This document shows positions 35,307-47,724 of a stretch of 64,000 nucleotides of DNA, one piece after another. Below the pieces are notes generated by a model, which saw only the letters and a list, made by a program, of their open reading frames with translations, did not search any database and was not told the origin of the DNA. Location of the stretch: positions 1 through 64,000 of the forward strand of contig JAKUCV010006750.1 in NCBI GenBank assembly GCA_028386065.3. Reading direction: 5' to 3'. A program made the translations under genes and the position numbers. Source of the DNA: Turnera subulata. Taxonomy: Eukaryota; Streptophyta; Magnoliopsida; Malpighiales; Passifloraceae. How positions within the stretch are numbered: position 1 is the stretch's first letter; each line of letters starts with the position of its first letter.

Positions 35307-35566
35307 AAATGGCATGCGGTCTGTTAGTGATGGGAATGCGAGCAACATCCTTCTCAATCAAGCCGAGAATAGTCTTCTACCGAACTGAATATTCTAGCTT
35401 CTTGAAGGTGGCCTGTAACTTTCCATTCAATTTTTTTTTCTGCTTCTGTTGTGCTGGAATCAGATATTGTAAACAATTTCCGCAATCAAAGTACATGAAT
35501 AGCTAGCAAGCCACTTCCAATAAATTTTCATTAGTTAATAGTAAAATTTACATGCATAATCAGTTT

Positions 35567-36130
35567 TTATAACATAAGCCATTTTCCTACCACAAATAAC
35601 CTAATTAGGACCTAGGAAAATTCCTAGGGACCTAGGGAGATAGCTTATTCAGCTTAGGACCTAGAGGTGATAGCTCAGGACCTAGAGGTGATAACTCATT
35701 CAGCTAATTGGCATAAGAAACACGTGAAGCATGCTCACTTGAATTGACAAAGTGTTAGGAAGAATATAACGCTAATGTTTTAATGTTGAACCCCTTCCGC
35801 TCCTGCTCACAGCTCCTGCTTCACCCACTTTCTCCTATAAATAAGGGGCTTAGGTGAGTCTTTCTAGACACAAGAGAGAAACTACTGGAAACCCACTCTC
35901 ACCCTTTCTCCCCTCAATTTTCTCTCCAAATTTTCCTTTGTCTTACTTAGGCATCGAAGGGTCCTCATGGTCACCACCCAGGGCCTCCCCGAGCCCTTTT
36001 TCTCTCTTTCTTCTTGTAGATCAAACCTCAAGGGCCTAGTTAATACAAGAAGGACCTGGCGGACTAAGAAGCATACTACCAAGGCTGAAGACCCGTGGAA
36101 CAAGCACCTCGGAGGACTCATATTTTAACA
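35567..36130 (+). repeat. 5' LTR of the Tat-type element
   Basis: It is 564 bp and matches 45909-46518. It holds 'tcctataaataaggggctt' (TATAAATA near 35834) and a CT-rich U5. Its first bases TT instead of TG show decay. Confidence 0.85.
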
Positions 36131-36150
36131 TCGGTGCCGTCTGTGGGAAG
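36131..36150 (+). other. Primer-binding site of the Tat-type element
   Basis: TCGGTGCCGTCTGTGGGAAG follows the LTR directly and resembles the TGGCGCCGTCTGTGGGAA site common in Tat elements. Confidence 0.65.
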
Positions 36151-36164
36151 CCGTACAAAAAGCC

Positions 36165-37630
36165 ATGGCTTCCACCCCTGAGCAATCAGATCCCACAAGA
36201 ACGTCCGATCCATCCGCCTCTAGGACCCCAACCACTTAGGATGTTTCTGTCACAGGAGGTACTCCGATTACTGGAGGACTTCCAACCATCGTAGGAGCTC
36301 TGGCCATGGATATAGCCCCCAGCAATCAAATCTTGGGCGAAAGAACCGAAAGCGCCGTGATCAACGCTAGCTCCTCTGGCCAACCAAACCAGGACGTAAT
36401 AACGTACACGGAGTTTGTACAATTTCGGCAGGAGCTGTTGGCCAGTTTGCAAAATTTGTATCCATCACTTCCATCCGGAGATAATACGGAGACTGGGCAT
36501 AGGCAACATATCAAAAGAGAGGCCATACGCCCCCTCACAATCGGGACGAACAACGATTGGAATCGGCCATAGCAGCCCACCTACCTACGGTCGCAGATTG
36601 CGAGGCACCAGCCGTAAGGCCAAACACCTCGTTGGAAACCCAGGTTATGGAGCTCATAGAACATCACATGCAAGCAATGGCCAGACAAGCAAGGGGAAAC
36701 GAATGGAAGGCATTTCACCACTCAAAGACATAGTCCGCGATTATGGGGACTATGGGCATGCACGGGTATTCGGACGCGATTATGTGTAAGGCCTTTCTAC
36801 AACCTTGATCAGATCCGCTAGAGAGTGGTATATGGCCTTGACACAGAAATCCATCGGAAGCTTCAGGGAACTCAGTGACTGTTTCTTAACTCACTTCTCC
36901 AGCCAAAAGGAAACTAAGAAGACTCCTTTGGCTCTCATGCTTATGAAACAAAGACCAAGAGAATCTTTGAGGGACTTTAAGAAACGTTTCAATGTCGAGG
37001 CCATCAAAATTCTGGATCTAATAACCTCGACGATAATGCATGCCCTGATAACCGCCACCATCAACGTAGATTTGAAGAAGGCCCAGCTGGGAAAGCTCCA
37101 GAAAACGAGGATGACCTGATGGCCGAAATCGTAAATCAAAATAACATGGAGAAGCATTGGCGACAATAAAACCTCGTCCAGAAAACGAAGGAGGCGAAGT
37201 AGGATTTTCCCGGATGGAGGAGGGCGAGAAGCCACACAGAACCTCGTTTTCAATGGCTAGAGATCAAGGAAGGAAGGCGGAAAAATAGGCGCTAAAACCA
37301 CAAACCTCCCCAAATGAAAGCTTCAACCCTCTAAACACCAGCAGGTCCAGAGTACTCATGGAGATCAAGGATGCACCATACATAAAATGGCCCACTAGGA
37401 TGAAAAGTGACCCAAGGCTTAGGGACGAGACGAAATACTACGAGTTCCCCAAGGATCACAGACACAATACTGAAGATTGCTTCCACCTTACGAAACAGAA
37501 AGAGAGGCTGGTTAAGGAAGGCCGTTTGGATCGCTTTCTTTTACCTCCTCTCCAACGTAGAAACAGAGGAGCTGATGAGAGGGATAGAGGAGATTCACGT
37601 AGCGAAAATCAAAACATGATGGTACGGTGA
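36165..37630 (+). pseudogene. Tat-type gag
   Basis: The ATG at 36165 opens a frame that meets TAG at 36237. Later frames carry the retrotransposon Gag core (SAREWYMALTQKSIGSFRELSDCFLTHFSSQ, then LKKRFNVEAIKI, 36805-37119). The late Gag segment follows (YIKWPTRMKSDPRLRDETKYYEFPKDHRHNTEDCFHL, 37358-37630), where the plant Tat CxFHxDHGHxTEDC zinc-like motif is partly kept. At least two frameshifts and several stops are present. Confidence 0.8.
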
Positions 37631-37654
37631 GTTGCCAACATCACCGCACGAACC

Positions 37655-39676
37655 TTGGTCGGGACTGTGAGGCAGAGACCTTTTGAGGACAGCCAAAAGA
37701 AAATGAACTGGGAAGGAAAATCGTTGGAGATAGAACCGGTTCAATTTAGCAGTAGCGACATGTCCAGAGTCCTGGTACCCCACGAAGATGCACTGGTGAT
37801 CACGACCGTCATAGAGCGGAATGAGGTGGCTCGAATTCTAATTGACGATGGAAGTGCGATAAACATTCTTTATGCCGACACCCTGGGAAGGATGGACCTC
37901 CCAAGTAGAAAACTAAAGCAAGACTACACCCCGTTATATAGTTTTGCCAACGAATGCATAGTCTCGGTACACACCTGCTGCTCAAATCTAACAGTGGGCA
38001 CGGCACCGAGGCTCGCAACTGTGCGCACCAACTAGTTAGTTTGCAAAGGGAAACGTTCCTACAACTCCATCATTGGAAGACCTACTATACACAAGTTGCA
38101 AGCTATACCGTCCACCATGTACCAGATGATAAAGTTTCTGACCCGCCACGGTACAAGAGAAGTTCGAGGGAGTCAGACCTTGGCGCAAGAATGTTGTGCT
38201 AGCATCTTATGTGGAGAAAAGCACGAAATATACACCCTGCAAACTGAGGCGAAACTAGAACCCGTTGGAAATGTAATACAGCTTTCGTTGGAAGGCGCAA
38301 ATAGAAAGGTTGTCCAGGTGGGAAAGGACTTCTGGGAGTGCGAGCAAGAAGACCTAAAATTGTCAGACTTCTTTGAGAAAAATCGGGACGTATTAGGTTG
38401 GGAAGCTATGGAGATGTCGGGCATTTCACCAGGCATCAATACTCATAAGCTAAACATGAATCCAAAATTCACTCCGATAAAGTAGAAGCGACGATGGTAT
38501 TCAGTGGAAAAACAAAAAGAGATCGAGAAAGAAGTCGTGATACTAGAAGAGGCTGGCTTTATCCGCGAAATACTTTATTCCGAGTGGTTGGCGAACGTTG
38601 TGATTGTGAAAAAACCAAATGGTAAGTGGCGTATGTGTGTAGACTTCACTGATTTGAACAAAGCAACTCCAAAGGATTACTTCCCTTTGCCCAAAATCGA
38701 TCAGCTGGTGGACTCCACGGCAGGACATAAATGGCTAAGTTTCTTGGATGCTTGCTCAGGGTATCACCAGATCCTGATGGATAAGGAGGATGCCGAGAAG
38801 ATAGCTTTCTTTGTTGGAAATGTCATCTACCATTACACGGTCATGCCCTTCGGTTTAAAGAATACAAGAGCCACATTTCAGCGTATGATGACTAAGGTCC
38901 TAAAAGATAAGATAGGAAAAAAAGTAGAAGTGTACATAGATGACATAGTCGTCAAAAGTACAACCTGAGAGGATCATGTGGAGGGACTCCAATGGGTCTA
39001 TGATCGATTTAGAGAGCATGGTTTGAGGCTCAACCCAACCAAATACTTCGGAGTTCCTAGCGGCAAGTTTTTAGGCTTCATGCTCACGGGGCGGGGCATA
39101 GAGGCTAACCCGGACAAGATGGCGGCTATTCAAAACATGAAGGAACCAAGTTCCCTCAAGAAGGTCCAGGAGCTAATGAGACGGATCGCAGCCTTGACGA
39201 GATTCATGATTAGGTCAGCTGAGAAATATAGGCCGTTCTTTCGGTTTCTAAGAAGCCATAAAGAGTTTAGATGGACGGAGGAATGTGCCAAAATGTTTGA
39301 ACAGCTGAAAGCTTGCTTGACTTCACCCCCAATTCTAACAACACCTGAGCCAAGAGATGTCCTTATCCTACACATAGCCATAGCAGAGGAGGCTATGAGT
39401 GCGGCTTTAGTACGGGAGAATAAAGGACATCAACAACCTGTGTACTATGTGAGCAAGACCCTCGTAGGGGCTGAGGTGTGGTACACTACTGCAGAAAAAG
39501 TAGCTTATGCGGTGGTAATAGAATCCACGAAGTTAAAGCCCTATTTCCAAAGCCACACTGTTTGGGTGTACACCAACCACCTCACAAGGAAGGCCCTACA
39601 CAAACCTGATGCCTCAGGACGAATATCGAATTGGGCGGTAGAACTAAGCACTCTGGACATTGAGTACCTACCTTGA
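37655..39676 (+). pseudogene. Tat-type protease, reverse transcriptase and RNase H
   Basis: The protease segment reads ILIDDGSAINILYADTLGRM (about 37835-37895). RT (38486-38968) shows VVIVKKPNGKWRMCVDF, PLPKIDQLVD, LDACSGYHQI, MPFGLKNTRATFQRMM and the catalytic YIDDIVVKS, and stops at TGA 38966-38968. The thumb and RNase H continue in the same phase (38978-39676: FGVPSGKFLGFMLTGRGIEANPDK, then QPVYYVSKTL and a final WAVELSTLDIEY). They end in TGA (39674-39676). Confidence 0.85.
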
Positions 39677-40010
39677 ACAGCAATCAAAGGACAGGTCCTA
39701 GCTGACTTCGTCCTAAAAGGAGTTCCATCCTTGGATAACCGAAAAGACGAATGGATACTGCATGTAGATGGTTCCTCAACCAAGTAGGGGGCCCGCGTTG
39801 GTATCATAATCACGACACCTCTGAAAGACTTGTTCGAGTTTTCTCTAAAACTAGCATGGAAAGCCTCAACTAATCAGGCCGAGTATGAAGCTCTCCTGAT
39901 CGGACTCGAGATGGCAAAAGGCATGGGCGCGACATCAGTAAAGATCTACAGTGATTCCCAGCTTATCACTGAACATATCAATGGAAATTATGAGGCGAGG
40001 TTATGAAAAA
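39677..40010 (+). pseudogene. Tat-type second (archaeal-like) RNase H
   Basis: After the TGA, the frame reads KGQVLADFVL, WILHVDGSSTK (then TAG), GARVGIIITTP, NQAEYEALLIGLEMAK and VKIYSDSQLI. The acidic residues of HVDGSS, NQAEYEALL and YSDSQL form the RNase H active-site set. A second RNase H after the first is a known marker of the Tat clade. A frameshift follows at about 40000. Confidence 0.8.
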
Positions 40011-41348
40011 ATATCTGGAGAAGATTGATGAGGTCCAACCAGGACTGGTAAATTTGGAAGTCATCAGGATTCCCCGATTGCAGAACCAGAAGGCCTACAT
40101 CCTTGCAAAGATGGGGATTTCTGGCGTTGTGCCCGCAAAGATAATCAGAGCAATCCTCGAGTACCCGTCCACAGGAAGGGGGAACGTCCTCTCTATCCTT
40201 ACGGGAGACTCTTGGATAAATCTGATCAAGAGGTACATCTCAGAAGGAATCCTACTAGCAGATCCCGATGAAACTCGTAAAACGGTGACACAAGCTGCGT
40301 GGTACACCGTTCAACTTGGGGACCTATACAAGAGGTCAGTCACAAGAGCTTTACTAAAATGCCTAAAGCCTGAAGAGGCAAAGGTGGTGGTTGAAAAGGT
40401 ACACCAAGGCGCTTGCGGGAACCATCCCGGGTACCAAACCATGCTGCACAAAATACTAAGGCAAGGCTTTTACTGGCCCACCTTTTGGAAAGACGTCCAG
40501 GAATATGCCAGGAGCTATAACGAGTGCCAGCTATGCGTTAACATTCTCATCAGACTGTAAGTTTGCTAAGCGCCATAACATCTCCTTGGCCATTTGCTCA
40601 GTGGGGAATAGATATATTCAGACCTTTTCCCATAGCTAGTGGGCAAAGGAAGTATGTGATAGTGGCCATAGACTATTTTACAAGGTGGGTAGAAGCTGAA
40701 GTCGTTGCAAAAATAACAATCGATGCCGTTTTAAACTTTGTCAAAAGATATACCATTTTCCGCTTCGGGATAACCAGAATCATCGTGAGCGACAATGGAA
40801 AGCAATTCGACAACAAGTCCTTCACGGAATTTGCGGAAGGACTTAGGATAGAGCTCCGTTTCTCCTCAGTTGGACATCCTCATCAAATGGTTCGGAGGAA
40901 AAAACGAATCGCACGATCAAAAGGGCGTTGCAAAAGAAGATTTGATAAAAAGCAAGGAAAGTGGGCGAATTTCATACTGGAGGGCATCCGGACTACTGTG
41001 ATCACGGCCATAGGAGCAACCCCTTTTTGCTTGACATATGGGACGGAAGCGGTAGTACTGTCCGAGATAACTGAACCAAGTCTGAGGATCCGCGCCTTTA
41101 AGGAGAAAAGAAATGATGAGTTACTTGTTGGAGTTTTAAACACCAGAGAAGAGACTAGAGAAGAAGCCGGAATGAGGTCATTGGCCTACCAGCGGAGGAT
41201 AACACGATACGACAACAAAAAAGTTAGGCCCCGACCCGTCCAACCTGGAGACCTAGTTTTACGAAAGGCAGTGGCAGCAGGTTCCACGGGGAACAAGTTG
41301 TGCCCAAATTGGGAAGGACCCTACCAAGTGGAGGAAGAGAAATACTAA
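40003..41348 (+). pseudogene. Tat-type integrase
   Basis: 40003-40560 contains the linker and the zinc-binding start (VHQGACGNHPGYQTML, ECQLC), and ends in TAA. 40563-41348 contains the core: PFAQWGIDIFRPFP (first Asp), VAIDYFTRWVEAE, IIVSDNGKQF (second Asp). A frameshift near 40885 then puts the last catalytic Glu segment out of frame (HPHQMVRRKK). The frame recovers in a later phase with ATPFCLTYGTEAV and a C-terminal GDLVLRKA...WEGPYQVEE. Confidence 0.85.
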
Positions 41349-41349
41349 G

Positions 41350-41984
41350 GGTCCTACTTGCTACGAAATCCAAGAACCGGACGCCTGCTCCCCCACACCT
41401 GAAACATGAACAAGTTAAAACAATTCTACCAACGAAGCAATGGAGGTACTTTGGGTATATCTTGTTATGGCGTATGTCTTCTTTCAATTTCTTTTATAGT
41501 TTGCTTCTTTCCCGATTTCTGCAAAGAAGGACTCAAGAAAGTCCCTTTTTCAAATTCAATAATGAAATTTATATTTTCCCCTATTGAGTATATCTTGTCA
41601 TGACACCTGTTGTCACATACTAATTGTACTTCTCGACAATGAACAAAAAAGGGGTCGTTAGGACCTCAGGTCAACATAAGGACCCTAAGCTCCTGTCGAG
41701 ACCTTGAGTCTACAATCTCCACATTAACACAGTACGCGTAAGAAGAGGACTAGAAAGATCCCTAAATAAAAATAAAAGCCAACACGAACAAGAAAGACAA
41801 GAAAGAAATTTCCAAAAAATATAAAGAGGTGAATATCCAAAAATAACAGAAGAGGATTTCAAGTTTCAAAAATAAGGAAAGCAGCAAATTCCCAAAATAA
41901 AAACAAGAATGAAAGGCTCTTGGAGCAACATCATAGTATCCGGAAAAGAAAAATAGAAACAAGGAACTAAGTTTTCATGAAGGC
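41350..41984. other. Non-coding spacer after Tat-type pol
   Basis: No conserved ORF. Only short AT-rich open segments were seen. Confidence 0.5.
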
Positions 41985-43482
41985 TCATGAGTTGGCACGA
42001 TCATTCCTCATTTTTTGATACGACATCATCTGAAGTGTCCGTATTCTCTTCAACCAGATCCTGAGCATTGATGGCTTCTCCTTGGGCGGTTGCCATTTCC
42101 TTCTAGGAATATGAAGTGTCCATCTTCTCTTCAACCAGCTCCTGAGCGCCGACGACTTCTCCTTGTGCGGTTGCCATATCCTCCTTGGAATAAGAAGTGT
42201 TCGTTTTCTCTTCAACCAGCTCCTAAGCGTCTACGGCTTCTCTTTGGGCGGTTGCGATTTCCTCCTCGGAAGTCGCCAAGGCATCCCGTAGAGTGGTTAT
42301 TTGCTCCTTAAGAAAAGAAACCTCTTCCTGAAGTTGGGCAAGAGCTTCAATAGACGCATCTTTCTCTGTTGTAAAGGAGCCTAGTTGGCGTAAGAGGTCC
42401 TTCTTCTCCTTTCGCAGGGCCTTCACAGGAGACAAAGTAGCAGAAAGCTCCTTTCCTAGGCGAGCATTTTCTTTGAGTAACTCCCTATTTGCTTGAGCCC
42501 CTCCAGTGTCGGTAGTGTGCTCTAAAGCACCAGAAGCAACAGTCGCGACCTATAAAATGGAGGATAGAAAAGGAGGTTAGGCAATACAAATAGAGGAGCT
42601 CTTATATAAAAATAAAGGACAATGAACAAATAGGGAGAAGAGGAAGAACCTATCTAGCAAGTTTTACAATAAAGCTCAAAGATGCACGCTCTAAGTCATC
42701 GACCGGGGGAAGAGAATAGCCACTCGACAATCCAGGAAAAAATCTGCTCGCGGTTTCCTCATCAGAAGGAGTTTAGAGCCTCTCCTTGGACGATATCCTA
42801 TTGTCCGAATTACACAGGTCAGGAACGGCATTGAACCAACTCTCTCGAGGCTCCAGGAAGGTCGTACTGAAGCCTATATACCCATCAACTCTCCTCACAA
42901 AGAAAAAATCCTCCTTAAAGACAGGAGTAGAATCGGGAAACCCGTCAAAAATTTTAACGTCCCTCTTGTAGGGAAGGTGGTAGATCCTCCCAAAATTGCA
43001 CAACCAGAGCAAACAACGAAGCATAGGAAGACGCGCTACAACGTTCTGTTTTTAGCAAAGACATTTAAAGCAGATCAAAAATAGCCAGTAATTTGGGTTC
43101 AACTAGGGGGGACTTAGGCCCACAACACGGAAAAAATATCAGAAGAACGGGAGCAGCGAGAAGCGCAACCCACGATCTATAGCCCAGGTGTACACAACGA
43201 ATTTGTTCAGCGACCCCAAAGACAAGCTCTCATTCTCTAAGGGGACCCTGTAGGTATGCTTCTCAGTGTCTAAATTATACTTTTCTACCAAGTGGTCGAG
43301 TCTTTCTTGATCAATTGTTGCATTTAGGAACCTAGTGGGTCTGGATCATTCGAAACATGGTTAATTGGTGGAGGTTCGTCTCCCTTACAGAACCCATAGT
43401 TCTCGGTCCCATCCTCTAGGATATCCAAAGAGCGATAAACAAGGCTCTTGGGATTGTGGGGTTTTCCCCTTCTCGTCCTCAT
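41985..43482 (-). pseudogene. Antisense ORF of the Tat-type element (broken)
   Basis: On the minus strand an ATG at 43482 starts MRTRRGKPHNPKSLVYRSLD. Further frames give IDRGLRFSLLPFF..VVGLSPPS, then LRCLLWLCNFGRIYHLPYKRDVKIFDGFPDS..FFFVRR (43024-42773). These are reminiscent of the 'putative gypsy type transposon' domain found in extra ORFs of plant Tat elements. A coiled coil follows (42435-42223). A tandem repeat of a 28-residue unit (TNTSYSKEDMATAQGE, MDTSYS*KEMATAQGE) closes it at 42240-41995. Extra antisense ORFs between pol and the 3' LTR are established for Tat-type elements. Here it has several stops and frameshifts, and its function is unknown. Confidence 0.6.
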
Positions 43483-43599
43483 TTTCCTCCTAAACACAAA
43501 GAAGTATACCTCACAGTGTCAGAACACCTAGAGACTAAATGGTCACAACGCACTCAGAAAAGGAAAAAATATAAAACGAAAATGGTATAAACATCTTCT

Positions 43600-43709
43600 G
43601 CACATACATACATATGCATATATATATAGATATATACATACATACATACATACATATATATATACATACATACATACATATATATATATGTGTGTGTGTG
43701 TGTGTGTAA
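43600..43709. repeat. Compound microsatellite (ACAT)n, (AT)n, (GT)n
   Basis: Runs of ACATACAT, ATATATAT and GTGTGTGT fill the segment, inside the 3' region of the Tat-type element. Confidence 0.95.
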
Positions 43710-45356
43710 GGGCACATAACGAGAATAAAGAAACAATACGTTATTTGAAAATTAACACCAAAACCATCCACTTTGTTATGTACTCCCTAATTGTTATATT
43801 ATATTCAAGATAGCCCACCTCTCTATCACAACTTTAAGTAGATGAAATTTCTAAACCAGTCGCATTATCGCACAGCCATGTGTTAAGTTATATGTTCTCA
43901 AAAAAAAAAATCACATCCACTATTTTGCTTCACGTATCAACCTGCGTACTGTCAGAGGCGTACAAGTTCACAGTTTATATTACACTAAGCCAATATTTCT
44001 TGTTCTTTTCTCCACATGCCCTCAAATAAAAGTTCTAGTTTTTATTCATATCACCTAAACTCTTGGGACCTCGTATCCCTCTTCGTTTTTATTTTTCTAA
44101 ACCCATACCAACATTAAGTTCAAGGGGACAACTAGTCAACTGTTAACAGGTTATTTTGTAGAAACTGAAAAGCGAAATTTAACTCGCAACAAGCCATATG
44201 CAGCAAAAATAACGTTGCGGGTATGATAAATCATCCAAAAGGCAGGTATAAATCTTATAATACATTCTTTTTTGTCAGTGATGCACAGTAAATTTCAAAA
44301 GCCATGATGACCTAGCCAGAAAATAAAAAAAGGAATCGAATCAAAATCTTTTTTGTTGAATCAACAAATACAGGCTGAAAAAAATCTAGGAACCTTCGAC
44401 AAAATAGCTTGGAAAAAAGAAATCACTGAAGAGTCGAGGATGTAACTCCATATACACACTAAAACAATGTCAAGTATAACAAAGAAACAAAAAATAGAAC
44501 AGGGTAGGTGGTAAAACTCGTTAAAAAGGAAACCTTTGAAAGTCTTTTTCTTTCTCCTACCAGAGACTTCTTTCTCTTCTCTTGATAAAATTCCCGTGTA
44601 AGTTAAAAAAAAAAAAACCCCTAGGCCAACCTTCAGTTTTATATTGCGTTAAAAAATCTAGGTCTATGTCTTGGTGTACTTTTTCTTTTTAAAGAAAAGT
44701 CACAGGGAAGGCGGCTAGCAGCTAATACAATCGGTCGTGGACCAAATAAAAAAGCATTAAAAGCCCAATATTTACTCTTAATTGGATGCAAAAGTCATGC
44801 GTATGAATTCCTACCGGAAACCAAAGTGTTTTCTCTTTGTTTGTTTTCAACTAGGAAATAAAATATGTAAAGGAATTCAACGCCATTTTAAAGAGATCCT
44901 GCTAGCAAGATGTTAGGAAGAATCCAACCATTACAAGAAAATCATACGGGTATTGGAAAATTATTTCCTCCTCTCGTTCATCCCTAAAAGAAAATAATAA
45001 TAAAAACAGGGAGAAGGGAGAAAAAAAATTATTCGGACATTAAAAAGACCACCATTCATATTGCTAAAAAACAAATGCAACAAACGCAAACAACAGAGGG
45101 TTTGGTTCTTGAACCAAAACACTTGTGCTCAGGAGAATTCATCACTATGTCTTCAACATCTCCAAGGTTGTCGAGAGTAGGTCTTCGTTAGCTGCTGGAG
45201 GCACCTCCGGCAAGACCACATGAGCAGGCTCAGGAGGAGGACTTGTGCCAGTTCACCCTAAAGAGCATTCATATGGATAGTGTGTTGTGCTTGAAACACG
45301 GCATCTTCGGCCTCTGAGAGCCTCCTCTGAAAATAGTCAAGACGCCTCCTAAGAAA
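43710..45356. other. 3' region of the Tat-type element without recognised genes
   Basis: AT-rich; no ORF with a recognisable domain was seen on either strand. Confidence 0.5.
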
Positions 45357-45581
45357 TTATACTTCTGGTTCTACTAGCTCCAGTTTCAACTTGAGCTCTT
45401 CCATTTGAGATTTTAGAAGCTGTTTCTCCTCTTGAAGGTCCTTAATCTGGCGTTCCAAGGACCAGCAGGTCCTCCTGGAGTAGTGCAAAACTCTGGCTTT
45501 CTCCTCCAAAGCAAAACGAATGTGGTGGATTTTGTCCTGCAAATGATGAATTCTCTCTCTTCTATAAGAAGGTGGGCGCAT
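45357..45581 (-). CDS. Short antisense coiled-coil ORF near the 3' LTR of the Tat-type element
   Basis: There are 74 codons on the minus strand. The protein is rich in Glu, Lys, Arg and Leu with heptad spacing (RERIHHLQDKIHHI, EEKARVL, LERQIKDLQEEKQLLKSQ) and is predicted by eye to be a coiled coil. It is a separate ORF about 1.9 kb upstream, on the minus strand, of the main antisense ORF. I cannot tell whether it is expressed or is an exon of the same antisense gene. Confidence 0.4.
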   Translation of the reverse strand: MRPPSYRRERIHHLQDKIHHIRFALEEKARVLHYSRRTCWSLERQIKDLQEEKQLLKSQMEELKLKLELVEPEV

Positions 45582-45908
45582 GATTAAAATAAGAAAAACA
45601 ACAAATTGGGCTCACTTTTAAGATTCCTGTAAAAAAATCTCATAGGGGCTACTTATATAGGAGCGCACCCAGCATTGGGAGATAGGAGGTGAAAAGGCAC
45701 AACAATTTATTTTCCTTTCAGGTTTATGGAGAATTAACACCAATTTAAGGATGAAATTAAGAAGGTGCACTTGAGCGGCTCCTGAAAGAGAACCGATTCG
45801 CAATCATCTAGGGGAAATAAGGGGTTACCAGCTCCTTCTCTAAAGTATATATATACAAAAAAGAAACTCAAAAAGTGGCATTACAGCCCCCCTTTGAGTT
45901 GCGGGCTA

Positions 45909-46518
45909 TGATAACATAAGCCATTTTCCTACCATAAATAACCTAATCAGGACCTAGGAAAATTGCTAGGGACTTGGGGCGACAGCTCATTCAGCTCAGG
46001 AACTAGAGGTGATAGCTTAGGATCTAGAGGTGACAACTCATTCAGCTAATTGGCATAACAAAAACGTAAAGCATGCTTACTTGAATTGACAAAGCGTTAG
46101 GAAGACTACAACGCTTTTTTTAAATGTTGAGCCCCTTCAGCTCATTGACAAAGCGTTAGGAAGAATACAACGCTTTTTTAAAATGTTGAGCCCCTTCAGC
46201 TCCTACTTCACCAACTTTTTTTTTATAAAAAGGGGGCTTGGGTGAGTCTTTCTAGACACAAGAGAGAAACCAGAAGAAACTCACTCCCATCTTTTCTCCC
46301 CTCAATTTTCTCGCCAAATTCCCTTTTGTCTTACTTAGGCATCGGAGGGTCCTTGGGGTCACCACCCAGGGCCTCCCCAAGCCCTTTTTCTCTTTTTCTT
46401 CTTGTAGATCAAACCTCAAGAGCCTGGTTAATACAAGAAAGACCTGGCGAACTAAGAAGCATACTGCCAAGGCTGAAGACCCATGGAACAAGCACCTCGA
46501 AGGACTCATATTTTAACA
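45909..46518 (+). repeat. 3' LTR of the Tat-type element
   Basis: It is 610 bp and matches 35567-36130. A 59-bp unit (attgacaaagcgttaggaag...) is directly duplicated at 46085-46202 and is single in the 5' LTR, which accounts for the length difference. Confidence 0.85.
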
Positions 46519-46969
46519 AGAATGATATGCACAAAAAATTTTGCACTACATATATTGAAACGTCAAAATCCTTATATTATTACGAGTCTAGAGTATGTAG
46601 TTTCCCAAAGCAAAGACGATTGCCAATTGAACCCTTGATACTTTCGTTGTTTCATCTTCAAAGTCATTTGTCGTTATAGATTCCTTTGCTACTTGGGTCG
46701 TTGTCACTTTGATCGAGTCCCCATGGAGCACAAAGCCTTATTAGTGTATCAACCATCATGTATCTTTTATTTTTTGCTGTATTCTGTGTAACCAACCTCC
46801 TTCCATACAATTTGGATGGGCAGGAAATCACTATGTCTAAAAGTAATAAAAGTTAGTTTCTCTCGCTATCATTATATATGTGAGAGACGGAGTTACTGAC
46901 ACTCAAATTATATTCCGAAGAAGAAACTCTACCCAAGTCAAATATTAGCAAATACTTCCATGGCCAAAA

Positions 46970-47724
46970 CATTCTCCAATCTTTTTTTATGAAGAGTCTT
47001 GTTACTTTGATTATGTCTGTCACATGCATATTAGCGAGAGATTATGATTATTTTTATTTGTCGGCACAATGGCTAGCAAGTTACTGTGCCACTAAAGGAG
47101 TACAGTGTGCACTAAAAAGAGCAAGGAATACCAACTTCCCCATCCATGGTCTCTGTCCTCGGAAGGAAAGACATGGTTCGGTTGAATATTGCGACGGGGA
47201 AGCATTTAAAATGGAGAAAGTAAGCAAGCGCACAAATCTTGTCATCCTAAACAGATAAATTTGTTGTCGTTTTTTGCTTTGCTTTTATTCTTGTCATTTT
47301 TTTTTTGCATTATTTAATTTTTCTTATTCCAGCTCCACAAGCACAAGCTGCTGAACCGGTATTGGCCAAGTTTTTCAAGTTTCGATTTCTAGCGATTCTG
47401 GAGGCACGAGTGGGACCGCCATGGCAAATGCGCCGGTTGGGATCAAAAGGACTATTTTTAATTTCAACATCCATCTACACTTTGAAATATACGTTTTGTT
47501 AGTTATCTATTAGCACTTAACTTATATCTTGGCTTAGGTACTAGTCCCAGCGTCCAACATAAATGGGGGATCGATCAAATACATAGGAGGGAAGAGTTTG
47601 GTTCTTCTCTAGTAGAAGCAGAATCAGACATGGCCACCACCACCACTGAGATCTTTGGGGTCAAGATTGAAAAGAATCCTCCTCAGTCCATGCTTGATGA
47701 ACTTGGGGGCACTACTTTGTCAAA
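46970..47724 (+). pseudogene. RNase T2-like copy 3
   Basis: Exon 1 (46970/46989-47219) reads FYLSAQWLASYCATKGVQC, then CAS I as FPIHGLC (two changes). Exon 2 (47333 onward) keeps YWPSFSSFDF, then TAG where copies 1 and 2 have Lys or Arg before QFW. CAS II RFWRHEWDRHGKC follows beyond the stop. The end of exon 2 has lost about 25 bp and its splice donor. Exon 3 (47537-47724) is open (VKIEKNPPQS). The TAG and the exon 2 end deletion are shared with later copies. Confidence 0.8.

Larger units (their letters stand above)
35567..46518 (+). mobile_element. Tat-type Ty3/gypsy retrotransposon inserted in RNase unit 2
   Basis: The LTRs (35567-36130, 45909-46518) start TTATAACATAAGCC/TGATAACATAAGCC and end ATTTTAACA. 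The interior has a PBS, gag, PR, RT, RNase H, a second (archaeal-type) RNase H, integrase and a 4.5-kb 3' region with an antisense ORF. Flanks AGTTT (35562-35566) and AGAAT (46519-46523) may be a decayed 5-bp target duplication. The RNase unit resumes with GATATGCAC at 46524. The RT, RNase H and integrase order plus the second RNase H place it in the Tat lineage. Many stops and frameshifts indicate an old copy. Confidence 0.9.

Noticed and set aside
43535..43771. Tyr/Cys/Met-rich ORFs on the minus strand
   Set aside because: They are translations of an (ACAT)n/(AT)n/(GT)n microsatellite.
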